NCBI GenBank assembly: GCA_900315775.1
Contig: ONAJ01000027.1
Coordinates: forward strand, 1 to 62,540
Direction: 5' to 3'
Source: an uncultured Prevotella sp.
GTDB taxonomy: Bacteria; Bacteroidota; Bacteroidia; Bacteroidales; Bacteroidaceae
Length of the DNA stretch: 62,540 nt
The notes below the pieces were generated by a model, which was given only the letters and a program-made list of their open reading frames with translations, made no database searches and was not told the origin of the DNA. Positions 7,062 through 16,856 of the stretch are shown here, one piece after another. A program made the translations under genes and the position numbers. The number at the start of each line of letters is the position of its first letter. The stretch's first letter is position 1.

Positions 7062-7847
7062 ATGAATAAGATTAACAAACTGTTTGAGCAACAGCGCGAG
7101 ACAGGAAGGAAACTGCTCTCGTTGTATTTCTGTGCCGGATGTCCCACGTTAGAGGGGACAGGTGACGTGATAAAGACCCTCCAGGAGCACGGGATAGACA
7201 TGATAGAGGTTGGTATGCCCTTCAGCGACCCCCTTGCCGACGGTCCTGTGATACAGTCGGCAGGAACGATAGCCATAAAGAACGGAATGACTGCCGACAT
7301 ACTCTTCCGACAACTCACGGAGATAAAGGACGAAGTTACTATTCCCCTTGTGTGGATGGGTTATCTGAATATCGTCATGCACTACGGCTTCGAGGAGTTC
7401 TTCCGTCGTTGTGCTGAGGCAGGCATCTCGGGCGTCATCATTCCCGACCTTCCCTTCGACGACTATCTTAACGAGGTGAAACCCGCCAGCGACCGTTACG
7501 ACCTCAGGGTGATAATGATGATAACCCCAGAGACCAGCGAGGAGAGAATACGGTTTATCGACGACAATACCGACGGCTTCATATACATGGTGTCGTCAGC
7601 ATCGATAACAGGTGCCCAGAAGTCGTTCGACGATGCCAAAGTGGAGTACTTCCAACGCATAAACAGCATGTCGCTCCGCAACCCCAGGATGATAGGTTTC
7701 GGCATCTCAAACAAACAGACCTTGGAGTCGGCACAGGCTAATGCGGCAGGTGCTATTATAGGTTCGAAATTCGTTACACTATTAAATGAAAGCAACGGCG
7801 ATACGACGCTGGCTATCAATAACTTACTAAATGACCTGAAACGATGA
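7062..7847 (+). CDS. trpA: Tryptophan synthase alpha subunit
   Basis: 261 residues, normal length. It cleaves indole-3-glycerol phosphate to indole and glyceraldehyde 3-phosphate and channels indole to TrpB. Motifs: [15 protein letters not shown] at the N-terminus, the catalytic Glu in [19 protein letters not shown], the catalytic Asp in [12 protein letters not shown], and the phosphate-binding [10 protein letters not shown] and GAIIGSKFV. It follows trpC by 5 bp and overlaps trpB by 4 bp (ATGA). In most Bacteroidota trpF lies just before trpA; here it is absent. Confidence 0.97.
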   Translation: MNKINKLFEQQRETGRKLLSLYFCAGCPTLEGTGDVIKTLQEHGIDMIEVGMPFSDPLADGPVIQSAGTIAIKNGMTADILFRQLTEIKDEVTIPLVWMGYLNIVMHYGFEEFFRRCAEAGISGVIIPDLPFDDYLNEVKPASDRYDLRVIMMITPETSEERIRFIDDNTDGFIYMVSSASITGAQKSFDDAKVEYFQRINSMSLRNPRMIGFGISNKQTLESAQANAAGAIIGSKFVTLLNESNGDTTLAINNLLNDLKR

Positions 7848-9031
7848 AAGAGAACTATTTTGTAGATGAACGAGGCTTCTATGGCGACTTCGGTGGAGCC
7901 TATGTTCCAGAGATATTATACAAGTGTGTGGAAGACCTCAGAAAGGCATATCTTCCGATAATAGAGAGCGACGATTTCAAACAAGAATACCACCAGTTGC
8001 TCAAGGACTATGTGGGTCGTCCGTCACCACTTTACTATGCCGGCAGGATGAGCGAGAAGTACGGTTGTAAGCTGTACCTGAAACGGGAAGACCTGAACCA
8101 CACGGGAGCCCACAAGATAAATAACACGATAGGTCAGATACTTATGGCCCGCAAGATGGGCAAGACACGTATCATTGCCGAGACGGGAGCCGGTCAGCAC
8201 GGAGTAGCGACAGCCACCGTCTGTGCGCTGATGAATATGGAGTGCGAGGTGTTTATGGGAGCCACAGACGTAGAGCGCCAGCACGTTAACGTGGAACGTA
8301 TGAAGATGCTGGGAGCTAAGGTACACCCCGTAAGGACGGGAAATATGACACTCTCCGACGCCTGTTCCGAGGCTATCCGCGACTGGTGCTGTCATCCTAA
8401 AGACACGTTCTACATAGTAGGCTCCACGATGGGTCCGCACCCTTATCCCGACATTGTGGCAAGGATGCAGAGTGTTATCTCCGAAGAGATAAAATGGCAG
8501 CTCCAGGAGAAGGAAGGACGCGACTATCCCGACTACCTCATAGCCTGCATAGGAGGAGGCTCCAATGCCGCCGGCACCATATATCACTACGTCAACGACG
8601 AACGTGTAAAGATAGTGCTTGCCGAAGCAGGAGGCAGCGGAGTAGATACCGACAGGACGGCAGCAACGATACATCGTGGTAAGGTAGGCATACTTCACGG
8701 TTCGAAGATGCTTGTCATGCAGACCCCCGACGGACAGATAGAAGAAGCCTTCACCATCTCAGCAGGTCTTGACTACCCGGGAGTAGGACCGATGCACTGC
8801 AATATGACGGCAAAAGGACGCTCTACGGTTCTCGCCATCAACGACGATGAGGCCATTCGTGCCGGCTATGAGTTGACAAGGATGGAAGGCATAATACCTG
8901 CCATAGAGAGTGCCCACGCTATTGCCTTATTCGAGAAGATGACCTTCCGTCCCGACGATGTCGTGGTGCTGACAGTAAGCGGACGAGGCGACAAAGATAT
9001 AGAAACTTACCTAAACAATAAAATAGTATGA
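7844..9031 (+). CDS. trpB: Tryptophan synthase beta subunit
   Basis: 395 residues, the classical TrpB1 length. A PLP enzyme that condenses indole with serine. Motifs: [10 protein letters not shown], the PLP lysine in [31 protein letters not shown], the phosphate-binding [11 protein letters not shown], and VSGRGDKD at the end. It overlaps trpA and trpE by 4 bp each (ATGA), so the cluster is translationally coupled. Confidence 0.97.
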   Translation: MKENYFVDERGFYGDFGGAYVPEILYKCVEDLRKAYLPIIESDDFKQEYHQLLKDYVGRPSPLYYAGRMSEKYGCKLYLKREDLNHTGAHKINNTIGQILMARKMGKTRIIAETGAGQHGVATATVCALMNMECEVFMGATDVERQHVNVERMKMLGAKVHPVRTGNMTLSDACSEAIRDWCCHPKDTFYIVGSTMGPHPYPDIVARMQSVISEEIKWQLQEKEGRDYPDYLIACIGGGSNAAGTIYHYVNDERVKIVLAEAGGSGVDTDRTAATIHRGKVGILHGSKMLVMQTPDGQIEEAFTISAGLDYPGVGPMHCNMTAKGRSTVLAINDDEAIRAGYELTRMEGIIPAIESAHAIALFEKMTFRPDDVVVLTVSGRGDKDIETYLNNKIV

Positions 9032-10428
9032 AGTACGTCACACATACCAGAACAATCCTTGCCGATGTATATACGCCGGTAGGAGCATATATGCGTCTGC
9101 GCGACCTCTATCCGCAGAGTGCACTTATGGAGAGTAGCGACTATCACGACGCCAACAACTCGCGTTCGTTCATAGGAATATGTCCTATGGCAAGCATAGC
9201 AATAGGTCACGGACTGTGTACTATGACCTTGCCCGACGGCAGCACGACGCAGACGGTGATAGACGGCAACTACACCACAGACAAGGCGCTGGCAGACTTC
9301 CTCGGGAACTTTCAGGTAGAGGGCGAAAACGCCAACTACATCGGACTCTATGGATACACCACGTTTAATGCTGTGAGATATTTCGAGAATATCAACGTCA
9401 AGGACTCTACGATGGACGAGAACGATGCTCCCGACGTGTTGTATGTGCTCTATCGTGACATAATAGTCTTTGACCACCACAACAGCGAGATGACGCTTGT
9501 GACCATTGGCGACGAGAGCGTGTTGGACGACATAGAACGTACCATAAACAAACCCACAGCAAGGACTTATGGCTTTCACGCTGTAGGCGAGGTGACATCG
9601 ACACTAACCGACGAAGAACACAAGAAGAATATCCGTGAGGGCATACGTCATTGTCTTCGTGGCGACGTCTTCCAGATAGTTCTCTCGCGACGTTTCATAC
9701 AACGTTATGAGGGCGACGACTTCAATCTCTACAGAGCGTTGAGAAGCATCAATCCCTCGCCTTATCTTTTCTATTTCGACTTCGGCGGGTTCCGCATCTT
9801 CGGCTCCTCGCCGGAAACACACTGTCGCATTGAGGGCAACAGGGCTTACATAGACCCGATAGCAGGAACAACACGACGTACTGGCGACAGCGAACAGGAC
9901 AAGAAGAATACGGAGTACCTGCGTAACGACCCTAAGGAGAATGCCGAACACGTAATGCTTGTTGACCTTGCACGCAACGACTTGTCGAGAAACTGTCGTG
10001 GGGTGAAGGTCGATTTCTTCAAGGACCTGCAGTACTACTCACATGTCATTCATCTTGTTAGTAGGGTGAGTGGGGATATCGAGGTGCGAGGTGCGAGGTA
10101 CGAGGTACGAGGTGCGAAACTAAAGACATTCATCGATACTTTCCCTGCGGGTACGCTGTCGGGTGCTCCCAAGGTGCGTGCTATGCAGATAATCTCCGAG
10201 TTGGAGCCCCACAATCGTGGTGCGTACGGAGGGTGTATAGGTTACATAGGTCTGAATGGCGACCTGAACCAGGCTATCACTATCCGCACCTTCGTGTCGC
10301 GTGGTGGCGAGCTGTGGTTCCAGGCTGGTGGCGGCATCGTTGCGAAGAGCGACGAAGAGTATGAGTTACAGGAAGTTAACAACAAATTAGGAGCATTGCG
10401 CAAAGCAATAGAAAGGGCAGAACAATGA
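9028..10428 (+). CDS. trpE: Anthranilate synthase component I with in-frame repeat insert
   Basis: 466 residues. It makes anthranilate from chorismate with ammonia supplied by TrpG. The N-terminal segment carries LMESSDYHD, equivalent to the LLESS tryptophan-feedback element. The chorismate-binding domain shows IVLSRRF, SPYLFYFDFG, GSSPETH, DPIAGTTRRTG, ENAEHVMLVDLARND, and FPAGTLSGAPKVRAM. Between VSGDI and LKTFIDTFPAG, residues about 352-364 read EVRGARYEVRGAK, encoded by GAGGTRCGAG repeats (10081-10118). Normal TrpEs have only a short link there. It overlaps trpB and trpG by 4 bp. Confidence 0.95.
   Translation: MKYVTHTRTILADVYTPVGAYMRLRDLYPQSALMESSDYHDANNSRSFIGICPMASIAIGHGLCTMTLPDGSTTQTVIDGNYTTDKALADFLGNFQVEGENANYIGLYGYTTFNAVRYFENINVKDSTMDENDAPDVLYVLYRDIIVFDHHNSEMTLVTIGDESVLDDIERTINKPTARTYGFHAVGEVTSTLTDEEHKKNIREGIRHCLRGDVFQIVLSRRFIQRYEGDDFNLYRALRSINPSPYLFYFDFGGFRIFGSSPETHCRIEGNRAYIDPIAGTTRRTGDSEQDKKNTEYLRNDPKENAEHVMLVDLARNDLSRNCRGVKVDFFKDLQYYSHVIHLVSRVSGDIEVRGARYEVRGAKLKTFIDTFPAGTLSGAPKVRAMQIISELEPHNRGAYGGCIGYIGLNGDLNQAITIRTFVSRGGELWFQAGGGIVAKSDEEYELQEVNNKLGALRKAIERAEQ
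10081..10118 (+). repeat. GAGGTGCGAGGTACGAG-type repeat inside trpE
   Basis: Five GAGGTRCGAR-like units in direct order, two with GTAC and three with GTGC, read in frame as EVRGARYEVRGAK. The reverse complement of this unit (CTCGYACCTCG) is found between mbl and ruvC (18655-18675) and inside nadE (57853-57880). Confidence 0.9.
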
Positions 10429-10988
10429 AGGTAGTAGTGATAGACAATTACGACAGTTTTACTTATAATCTGGTCCATCTGTTGAAGGACCTCGGAGCCG
10501 ATGTTACGGTATTCCGTAACGACAAGTTCCGGTTGGAGCAGTTGGAGTCGTTCGACAAGATAGTACTCTCGCCTGGTCCGGGAATACCTTCAGAGGCAGG
10601 TCTGCTGTTGGACGTCATAAGGGAGTATGCCACACGAAAACCCATTCTCGGTGTGTGCTTAGGTCATCAGGCTATCGGCGAGTCCTTCGGAGCCCGTCTG
10701 GAGAATCTTGACGATGTGTTTCACGGTGTAGCCACAGATGCCACGATACTCTCCGACAGTACGTTGTTCAAAGGACTTCCAAGACGTATCACCGTAGGAC
10801 GTTACCACTCGTGGGTAGTGTCGAAAGAAGGACTTCCTGAAAGTCTTGAGGTGCTGGCAGAAAGCGACGAAGGACAGATAATGGCTCTGCGCCATAGAGA
10901 GTTGCCTGTCTATGGAATACAGTTCCACCCAGAGAGCGTGTTGACACCCTCTGGTAAGGAGATAGTGGAGAATTTCCTAAAACTCTGA
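10425..10988 (+). CDS. trpG: Anthranilate synthase glutamine amidotransferase
   Basis: 187 residues, a class I glutaminase that releases ammonia for TrpE. Motifs: [16 protein letters not shown] at the N-terminus, [12 protein letters not shown], the nucleophile Cys in [13 protein letters not shown], and the His-Glu pair in [14 protein letters not shown]. It overlaps trpE by 4 bp and is the last gene of the operon. Its last 12 bp overlap the 3' end of convergent prfC. Because the partner is TrpE it is called trpG, although pabA-type dual use cannot be excluded. Confidence 0.95.
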   Translation: MKVVVIDNYDSFTYNLVHLLKDLGADVTVFRNDKFRLEQLESFDKIVLSPGPGIPSEAGLLLDVIREYATRKPILGVCLGHQAIGESFGARLENLDDVFHGVATDATILSDSTLFKGLPRRITVGRYHSWVVSKEGLPESLEVLAESDEGQIMALRHRELPVYGIQFHPESVLTPSGKEIVENFLKL

Positions 10989-12563
10989 AGTGAAGTGGAA
11001 ACGTATGCCCTTGAAGTCTTCCTGCGCCATCTGCAGCACGTATGACGAGTCGGCGAGGAAGACGTCGCGTCCTTCCTTGTCCTTCGCCATATACTGATAT
11101 TTGCGTTTCTTGAAGGCGTCAAGTTCCGCGTCGTCGTCAGCCTCTATCCAACAAGCCTTATACAGGTGGATGGGCTCCCAACGGCAGCGTGCGTTGTATT
11201 CGTGTTCCAGACGATACTGGATAACCTCGAACTGCAGCTGTCCTACGGTACCAATGATTTTGCGATTGTTGAACTGGTTGACGAAGAGCTGTGCAACACC
11301 CTCGTCCATAAGCTGGTCGATACCTTTCTGCAGCTGTTTCTGTTTCATGGGGTCATCATTCTCGATGTATTTGAACATCTCCGGCGAGAACGACGGCAGT
11401 CCGCGGAAGTGCAGCTGTTCTCCCTCGGTCAGCGTGTCGCCAATCTTGAATGTGCCGTTGTCGGGCAGACCCACGATGTCGCCTGGCCACGCCTCGTCGA
11501 TAGTTGACTTGCGCTGCGCCATAAACTGTGTGGCAGCCGAGAAACGGAGTGTCTTCCCGTGACGAACGTGCAGGTAGGGCTGGTTGCGCTGGAAACGTCC
11601 TGAGCAGACCTTGCAGAAGGCGATGCACGAACGGTGGTTGGGGTCTATGTTGGCTGTAATCTTAAAGATAAATCCGGTGAATTTAGGCTCTTCGGGACTC
11701 ACCATACGCTCCTCAGCCTTTGTGGGACGTGGTGAGGGAGCTATCTCGACGAAACAGTTAAGCAACTCCTGAACACCGAAGTTGTTGAGTGCGGAGCCGA
11801 AGAATACCGGAGCGACCTCAGCGGAGCGATAGCTCTCGACGTCAAATTCCGGATAGACGCCGTCCACCAGTTCCAGGTCTTCGCGCAGCTTGCTGGCATC
11901 GGCTTCTCCGACGCGCTTGTCGAGTTCTGTAGAATCGAGTTCCACACCGACCTTTTCGGTGACGCGCTGTTTGTCGGGGGTGAAGAGGTCCAGTTTCTGT
12001 TCGTAGATGTTATACACACCTTTGAACTTAGCACCCTGGTTTATAGGCCACGATAGCGGGCGCACCTTTATCTCCAACTCCTGTTCCAGTTCGTCGAGCA
12101 GGTCGAAGGGGTCGCGTCCCTCGCGGTCCATCTTGTTTATGAAGATGATAACAGGAGTGTTGCGCATACGACAGACGGTCATCAGTTTCCGCGTCTGTGC
12201 CTCCACACCCTTTGCGCTATCGACAACGATGATGGCCGAGTCAACAGCCGTCAGCGTTCTGTATGTATCTTCCGCGAAGTCCTGGTGTCCAGGAGTGTCG
12301 AGGATATTTATCTTGTACTCGTTGTCAGTACCCTCAGGAGTGTAGTCGAACTCCATAACAGAGGTGCTGACAGATATTCCGCGCTGCTTCTCAATGTCCA
12401 TCCAGTCGGAGGTGGCAGTCTTCTTAATCTTGTTGTTCTTAACAGCTCCAGCCACCTGAATCTGACCTCCAAACAACAGCAGTTTTTCTGTGAGTGTTGT
12501 CTTACCAGCATCAGGGTGCGATATTATTGCAAACGTTCTTCTGCGTTCAATTTCTTGATTCAT
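10977..12563 (-). CDS. prfC: Peptide chain release factor 3
   Basis: 528 residues, normal for RF3. A translational GTPase that recycles RF1/RF2 from the ribosome after peptide release. The N-terminus shows [17 protein letters not shown] (G1), [16 protein letters not shown] (G3), and [20 protein letters not shown] (G4 plus the RF3-specific continuation). The EF-Tu-like domain II and the C-terminal RF3 domain ([17 protein letters not shown]) follow. It is monocistronic and convergent with trpG with a 12-bp overlap of 3' ends. A -7 element at 12593-12600 lies 29 bp upstream of the ATG. Confidence 0.96.
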   Translation of the reverse strand: MNQEIERRRTFAIISHPDAGKTTLTEKLLLFGGQIQVAGAVKNNKIKKTATSDWMDIEKQRGISVSTSVMEFDYTPEGTDNEYKINILDTPGHQDFAEDTYRTLTAVDSAIIVVDSAKGVEAQTRKLMTVCRMRNTPVIIFINKMDREGRDPFDLLDELEQELEIKVRPLSWPINQGAKFKGVYNIYEQKLDLFTPDKQRVTEKVGVELDSTELDKRVGEADASKLREDLELVDGVYPEFDVESYRSAEVAPVFFGSALNNFGVQELLNCFVEIAPSPRPTKAEERMVSPEEPKFTGFIFKITANIDPNHRSCIAFCKVCSGRFQRNQPYLHVRHGKTLRFSAATQFMAQRKSTIDEAWPGDIVGLPDNGTFKIGDTLTEGEQLHFRGLPSFSPEMFKYIENDDPMKQKQLQKGIDQLMDEGVAQLFVNQFNNRKIIGTVGQLQFEVIQYRLEHEYNARCRWEPIHLYKACWIEADDDAELDAFKKRKYQYMAKDKEGRDVFLADSSYVLQMAQEDFKGIRFHFTSEF

Positions 12564-12592
12564 CCTTCTTTACCTTTTATTATTTTAGGGTG

Positions 12593-12600
12593 CAAAGGTA
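12593..12600 (-). promoter_or_regulatory. -7 element of the prfC promoter
   Basis: Minus-strand TACCTTTG, 29 bp upstream of the prfC ATG. A good -33 TTTG at the expected distance is not visible; an AATTCATAATT repeat (12604-12640) occupies that place. Confidence 0.5.
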
Positions 12601-12650
12601 CTAAATAATTCATAATTCATAATTTAGAATTCATAATTTTTATAAAAAAG

Positions 12651-12681
12651 TTGGGTGAATAGAAAATTTTATATACTTTTG
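12651..12681 (+). promoter_or_regulatory. Promoter abutting the MORN gene start
   Basis: TTG at 12651-12653, a 20-bp spacer and TACTTTTG at 12674-12681. Only 4 bp (TAGA) separate the -7 box from the ATG at 12686, so transcription should begin at or next to the start codon, giving a leaderless mRNA. Confidence 0.6.
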
Positions 12682-12685
12682 TAGA

Positions 12686-13822
12686 ATGAAAAACTTGAAA
12701 AACGACATATTTGCACTTATAATACTATTAACAATCCCCGCCACATCCTTTGCACAGAAGGATGCTATAAGCCTTGGTTCCTGTGAAGTGAAGGAGGGCA
12801 TTCTGCACGGTCAGTATCGTGGAGAGATGCTCAGCGGAAAGCCTCACGGAAAGGGTAGCGTGACTTACAGCAACGGCGACGCCTACGACGGAGAGTACCA
12901 CAAGGGAAAGCGTCAGGGATTTGGTGTGTATTCTTTCGCTGACGGTGAGAAATACGAAGGTCAGTGGTATAACAATCAGCAACACGGAAAGGGTGTTTAC
13001 TATTTCCAGAACGACAACCGTTACGACGGACTCTGGTTCCGCGACTACCAACACGGTAAGGGTACTATGTACTATTATAATGGTGACAAGTACGAGGGTC
13101 TGTGGTATCAGGACAAACGTCAGGGAAAGGGAAAATACACCTATGCCAACGGAGCCTTCTACGACGGTCAGTGGAAAGACGACAAGAAGTGGGGCAGAGG
13201 AAAGTTCGACTGGGGCGACGGCACTCTCTACGACGGCGAGTGGGTTAACAACGTTCGCTCCGGAAAGGGTACTAACTACTACTCCGACGGCGACGTCTAT
13301 ACCGGTATGTGGAAAGAAGATATGCCTAACGGAAAAGGAATATACAAATTCCAGAATGGCGACAAATACGAAGGCGACTACGTACAGGGCGAGCGCACAG
13401 GAGTGGGCACGTTCAAATATGCCAACGGCGACGTCTATACAGGCGACTTCCGCGACGGCAACAAAGACGGTACAGGAACATTCCGCTGGAGGAATGGCGA
13501 CATCTACGTAGGCGGTTGGAAGAACGATAAACAGAACGGAAAAGGAAAACTCACCAAGACCACAGGCGACGTCTTTGAAGGCGGTTTCAAGAACGGAAAT
13601 GTAGATGGCGAGGTGATAATACATTTCCACGACGGAGCAAAGTTCCGCGGAACCTACCGTAACGGTATGCGAAACGGAAAAGCTATCGAGGAAGACAAAC
13701 AGGGCAACCGTTTCGAAGGCACCTATAAAGACGATATCCGTGAAGGAAAATTCGTTGAGAAGGACCGCAACGGAAACATAACCTCGCAGGGCGTCTATGA
13801 GCGCGGAAGAGTAAAGAAGTGA
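12686..13822 (+). CDS. Exported MORN-repeat protein
   Basis: 378 residues. MKNLKNDIFALIILLTIPATSFAQ is a signal peptide, so the protein is exported. From about residue 30 to the end there are roughly 14 MORN units of 23 residues with the pattern (K/V/L)Y(E/D/T)G(Q/E/L)W...G(K/R)G. The units degrade at the C-terminus (GTYRNGM, GTYKDDIREG). MORN arrays form elongated beta-structures that scaffold proteins or bind lipids; no catalytic domain is present. The signal peptide supports this start even though the promoter lies only 4 bp upstream. It stands alone, 40 bp before the YhcH-family gene. The role is unknown. Confidence 0.9.
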   Translation: MKNLKNDIFALIILLTIPATSFAQKDAISLGSCEVKEGILHGQYRGEMLSGKPHGKGSVTYSNGDAYDGEYHKGKRQGFGVYSFADGEKYEGQWYNNQQHGKGVYYFQNDNRYDGLWFRDYQHGKGTMYYYNGDKYEGLWYQDKRQGKGKYTYANGAFYDGQWKDDKKWGRGKFDWGDGTLYDGEWVNNVRSGKGTNYYSDGDVYTGMWKEDMPNGKGIYKFQNGDKYEGDYVQGERTGVGTFKYANGDVYTGDFRDGNKDGTGTFRWRNGDIYVGGWKNDKQNGKGKLTKTTGDVFEGGFKNGNVDGEVIIHFHDGAKFRGTYRNGMRNGKAIEEDKQGNRFEGTYKDDIREGKFVEKDRNGNITSQGVYERGRVKK

Positions 13823-13862
13823 AAAAACAAGAAATAATTATTAACTTTAAAACTTTAATATT

Positions 13863-14306
13863 ATGGTAGTTGACACATTAGAAAAGTTGGAATTTTATGT
13901 AGGACTCAATCCGCTGTTTGCTGACGTGGTTGAGTTTATCAAGAACAACGACCTTAACAAGCTCGAGGAAGGTAAGCACTTCATCAAGGACAAGGACCTC
14001 TTCGTAAACATCACTACAGCGAAGACCAAGTCCAAGGAAGAGGCTAAGATGGAGACTCATCGCAGAATGATTGACATCCAGATACCTCTCGATGCTCCCG
14101 AGGTTTACGGCTATACCCCTCTTTGCGACCTTCCCGAGTTGGAATATAACGACGAGAAGGACGTAACGAAGTACGACATCATTGCACAGACCTACGTGAA
14201 GTGTAACCCAGGTCAGTTTGCTATCTTCTTCCCACAGGACGGTCATACCCCTTGTATTGGTGAGACACCAGAGATAAGAAAAGCTATTTTTAAGGTTAAA
14301 GCATAA
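13863..14306 (+). CDS. YhcH/YjgK/YiaL (DUF386) family protein
   Basis: 147 residues, the whole family length. Recognised by HFIKDKDLFVNITTAKTKS, EAKMETHRRMIDIQIPL, and the C-terminal PGQFAIFFPQDGHTPCIG, which carry the conserved metal-binding His/Glu/Asp residues of this cupin-like fold. Relatives are often encoded with sugar catabolism genes (for example sialic acid or beta-galactoside clusters); biochemical activity is poorly defined. Here it sits 5 bp before glgB, so a carbohydrate link is plausible but is context inference only. Confidence 0.9.
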   Translation: MVVDTLEKLEFYVGLNPLFADVVEFIKNNDLNKLEEGKHFIKDKDLFVNITTAKTKSKEEAKMETHRRMIDIQIPLDAPEVYGYTPLCDLPELEYNDEKDVTKYDIIAQTYVKCNPGQFAIFFPQDGHTPCIGETPEIRKAIFKVKA

Positions 14307-14311
14307 GGACT

Positions 14312-16351
14312 ATGGCAACAACAAAGAAATCAGCTGCACCAAAACACATCGGTCTTGTGCAGAACGACGGTTGGCTGGAGCCTTTTGAAGATGCTATTCG
14401 TGGACGTCACGAGCACGCCGTTTGGAAGATTAACCAGTTGACACATAACGGTAAAGTCTCTTTGTCGGACTTTGCTAACGGTCATGAGTATTACGGACTT
14501 CACCAGACTCCGCGCGGAGGATGGGTATTCCGTGAGTGGGCACCCAACGCTACAGACATCTATCTTGTAGGCGACTTCAACAACTGGCAGGAGGATGAGG
14601 CATATCGTGCCAAGCGTGTCGAAGGAACAGGAAACTGGGAGCTGAAACTGCCTAAGAAGGCAATGAAGCACGGCGACCTCTTCAAGATGCACGTAAAGTG
14701 GAACGGTGGCGAGGGCGAGCGCATCCCTGCGTGGATTCGTCGTGTCGTTCAGGACGAGAACACAAAGATTTTCTCTGCTCAGGTATGGGCACCCGAGGAG
14801 CCTTACGTTTGGAAGAAAAAGACTTTCAAGCCTAACAAGAGTCCGCTGCTCATCTACGAATGCCACATAGGAATGGGCGAAGATGCAGAGAAGGTGGGCA
14901 CATATACCGAGTTCAAGGACAACGTACTTCCTCGTGTCATCGCCGACGGCTATAACTGCATCCAGATTATGGCTATCCAGGAGCATCCTTACTACGGCTC
15001 GTTCGGCTACCACGTAAGTTCTTTCTTCGCTGCCAGCAGTCGTTTCGGAACTCCCGAGGAACTCAAGGAACTCATAGATACTGCTCATAAGAACGGCATC
15101 GCAGTGATTATGGACATCGTTCACAGTCACGCTGTGAAGAACGAGGTGGAAGGTCTTGGTAACCTTTGCGGCGACCCCAATCAGTTCTTCTATCCTGGCG
15201 ACCGTCACGAGCACCCAGCATGGGACTCTCTGTGTTTCGACTACGGAAAGGACGACGTCATACACTTCCTCCTCAGCAACTGCAAGTACTGGATGGAAGA
15301 GTTCCACTTCGACGGCTTCCGTTTCGACGGAGTAACGTCAATGCTTTACTATTCTCACGGACTCGGTGAGGCGTTCTGTAACTATGCCGACTACTTCAAC
15401 GGTCATCAGGACGACAACGCTATATGCTATCTCACACTTGCCAACAAACTCATCCACGAGGTCAACAAGAACGCTATCACCATAGCCGAAGAGGTTAGTG
15501 GTATGCCTGGTCTTGCTGCTAAGTTCGAGGATGGAGGCTACGGCTTCGACTACCGTATGGCGATGAACATTCCTGACTACTGGATAAAGACTATCAAGGA
15601 ACTCAGCGACGAGAACTGGAAACCGTCTTCAATATTCTGGGAGGTGAAGAACCGCCGTCCCGACGAGAAGACCATCTCTTACTGCGAGAGTCACGACCAG
15701 GCGTTGGTGGGCGACAAGACGATAATCTTCCGTCTCATCGATGCCGATATGTATTGGCACTTCGCAAAGAAGGACATCAACGGTGTTGCTGAGCGCGGTA
15801 TAGCCCTCCACAAGATGATACGTCTTGTGACAGCGGCGGCTATCAACGGCGGCTACCTGAATTTCATGGGTAACGAGTTCGGTCATCCGGAGTGGATAGA
15901 CTTCCCACGCGAGGGTAACGGCTGGTCATACAAGTATGCTCGTCGTCAGTGGAACCTTGTCGATAACAAGGACCTCTGCTATCATTGGTTAGGCGACTTC
16001 GACCGTGAAATGATAAAGGTCATAAAGAGTCAGAAGAACTTCAACGATACTCCTGTTCAGGAGATATGGCACAACGATGGCGACCAGATTCTGGCGTTCA
16101 TGCGCGGCGACCTCATCTTCGTGTTCAACTTCTCTCCGACACGTTCGTTCACGGACTACGGATTCCTCGTTCCGACAGGTTCTTACAAGGTTGTCCTGAA
16201 TACCGACTCTGTAGATTTCGGTGGTCACGGCTTTGCCGACGACAGCGTAGAGCATCTCACAAACTACGATCCTCTCTACGAGAAAGACCAAAAAGAATGG
16301 CTGAAATTATACATTCCAGCCCGTTCTGCAGTAGTGTTAAGAAAGAAATAA
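14312..16351 (+). CDS. glgB: 1,4-alpha-glucan (glycogen) branching enzyme
   Basis: 679 residues. It cuts alpha-1,4 glucan chains and rejoins them by alpha-1,6 links. A CBM48 domain (GWVFREWAPNATDIYLVGDFNNW) precedes a GH13 barrel with IMDIVHSHA, DGFRFDGVTSMLY (nucleophile Asp), IAEEVSGMPG (acid/base Glu), and ISYCESHDQALVGDKT (third carboxylate). FMGNEFGHPEWIDFPR and a C-terminal all-beta domain follow. Sequence and length are of the eukaryotic-like branching enzyme type found in Bacteroidota, not the longer E. coli type. It follows the DUF386 gene by 5 bp and converges on the minus-strand cluster with an 8-bp gap. Confidence 0.96.
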   Translation: MATTKKSAAPKHIGLVQNDGWLEPFEDAIRGRHEHAVWKINQLTHNGKVSLSDFANGHEYYGLHQTPRGGWVFREWAPNATDIYLVGDFNNWQEDEAYRAKRVEGTGNWELKLPKKAMKHGDLFKMHVKWNGGEGERIPAWIRRVVQDENTKIFSAQVWAPEEPYVWKKKTFKPNKSPLLIYECHIGMGEDAEKVGTYTEFKDNVLPRVIADGYNCIQIMAIQEHPYYGSFGYHVSSFFAASSRFGTPEELKELIDTAHKNGIAVIMDIVHSHAVKNEVEGLGNLCGDPNQFFYPGDRHEHPAWDSLCFDYGKDDVIHFLLSNCKYWMEEFHFDGFRFDGVTSMLYYSHGLGEAFCNYADYFNGHQDDNAICYLTLANKLIHEVNKNAITIAEEVSGMPGLAAKFEDGGYGFDYRMAMNIPDYWIKTIKELSDENWKPSSIFWEVKNRRPDEKTISYCESHDQALVGDKTIIFRLIDADMYWHFAKKDINGVAERGIALHKMIRLVTAAAINGGYLNFMGNEFGHPEWIDFPREGNGWSYKYARRQWNLVDNKDLCYHWLGDFDREMIKVIKSQKNFNDTPVQEIWHNDGDQILAFMRGDLIFVFNFSPTRSFTDYGFLVPTGSYKVVLNTDSVDFGGHGFADDSVEHLTNYDPLYEKDQKEWLKLYIPARSAVVLRKK

Positions 16352-16358
16352 TCTTCTT

Positions 16359-16856
16359 TTATAGATCTATTGAGCGAAGGCGCCGGCGGACATCTGCCAG
16401 CGCCTTTTCCCAATCTGTGTCCAAAGAGAATGTGGTAATGAATCCTGGCGTGAGGATGTAAGCCTCGACGAGCTCTTTGTCGGTATCAAAGAACTTGCTG
16501 TTCTCAAGACTTGCTGCCTGGAAGACGGCCTGCAGCTCCTCGCGCTTCTTTTTCTTCTTCAGCGGGGTGAGTCGCTTCATGTAGAGGTCTATATACTCGT
16601 ACAGCGCCAGCGACTGATGGTTCAGCACGTCGTAGTAATACATCAGACTGTCGTCCTTCATCACTTCCCAATAGCGCTGACGCATATAGTCCAGAGCGTC
16701 AATCTTAAACTGTGCCACCCTGCGTGTGGTAAGGTCTTTCGTGGTGTCTGCCGCAATCACTGACGACAGTCTTCTTACCTCCTTGAAAACGTCTTGTGCC
16801 ATTACTGCTGCGTTCATTGTGCAGAGTAGTGCAAAGAGCAAAATCACCTTTTTCAT
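16359..16856 (-). CDS. Small exported hypothetical protein
   Basis: 165 residues. [21 protein letters not shown] is a signal peptide, cleaved after VMAQ or AVMA. The mature part is helical and charged (VFKEVRRLSSVIAADTTKDL, then a YYYDVLNHQSLALYEYIDLY segment, then TPLKKKKKREELQAVF). No recognised domain. It ends with DTDWEKALADVRRRL. It overlaps the upstream ABC gene by 4 bp (ATGA) and is the last gene of the minus-strand run. Bacteroidota have many such periplasmic helical proteins of unknown role. Confidence 0.75.
   Translation of the reverse strand: MKKVILLFALLCTMNAAVMAQDVFKEVRRLSSVIAADTTKDLTTRRVAQFKIDALDYMRQRYWEVMKDDSLMYYYDVLNHQSLALYEYIDLYMKRLTPLKKKKKREELQAVFQAASLENSKFFDTDKELVEAYILTPGFITTFSLDTDWEKALADVRRRLRSIDL

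Noticed and set aside
12728-13630. 300-codon frame antisense to the MORN gene
   Set aside because: MORN periodicity and strong codon bias keep the opposite strand open. The hydrophobic Val-rich product has no family resemblance.
14330-15307. 325-codon frame antisense to glgB
   Set aside because: Shadow of glgB codon bias; the glgB product is unmistakable.
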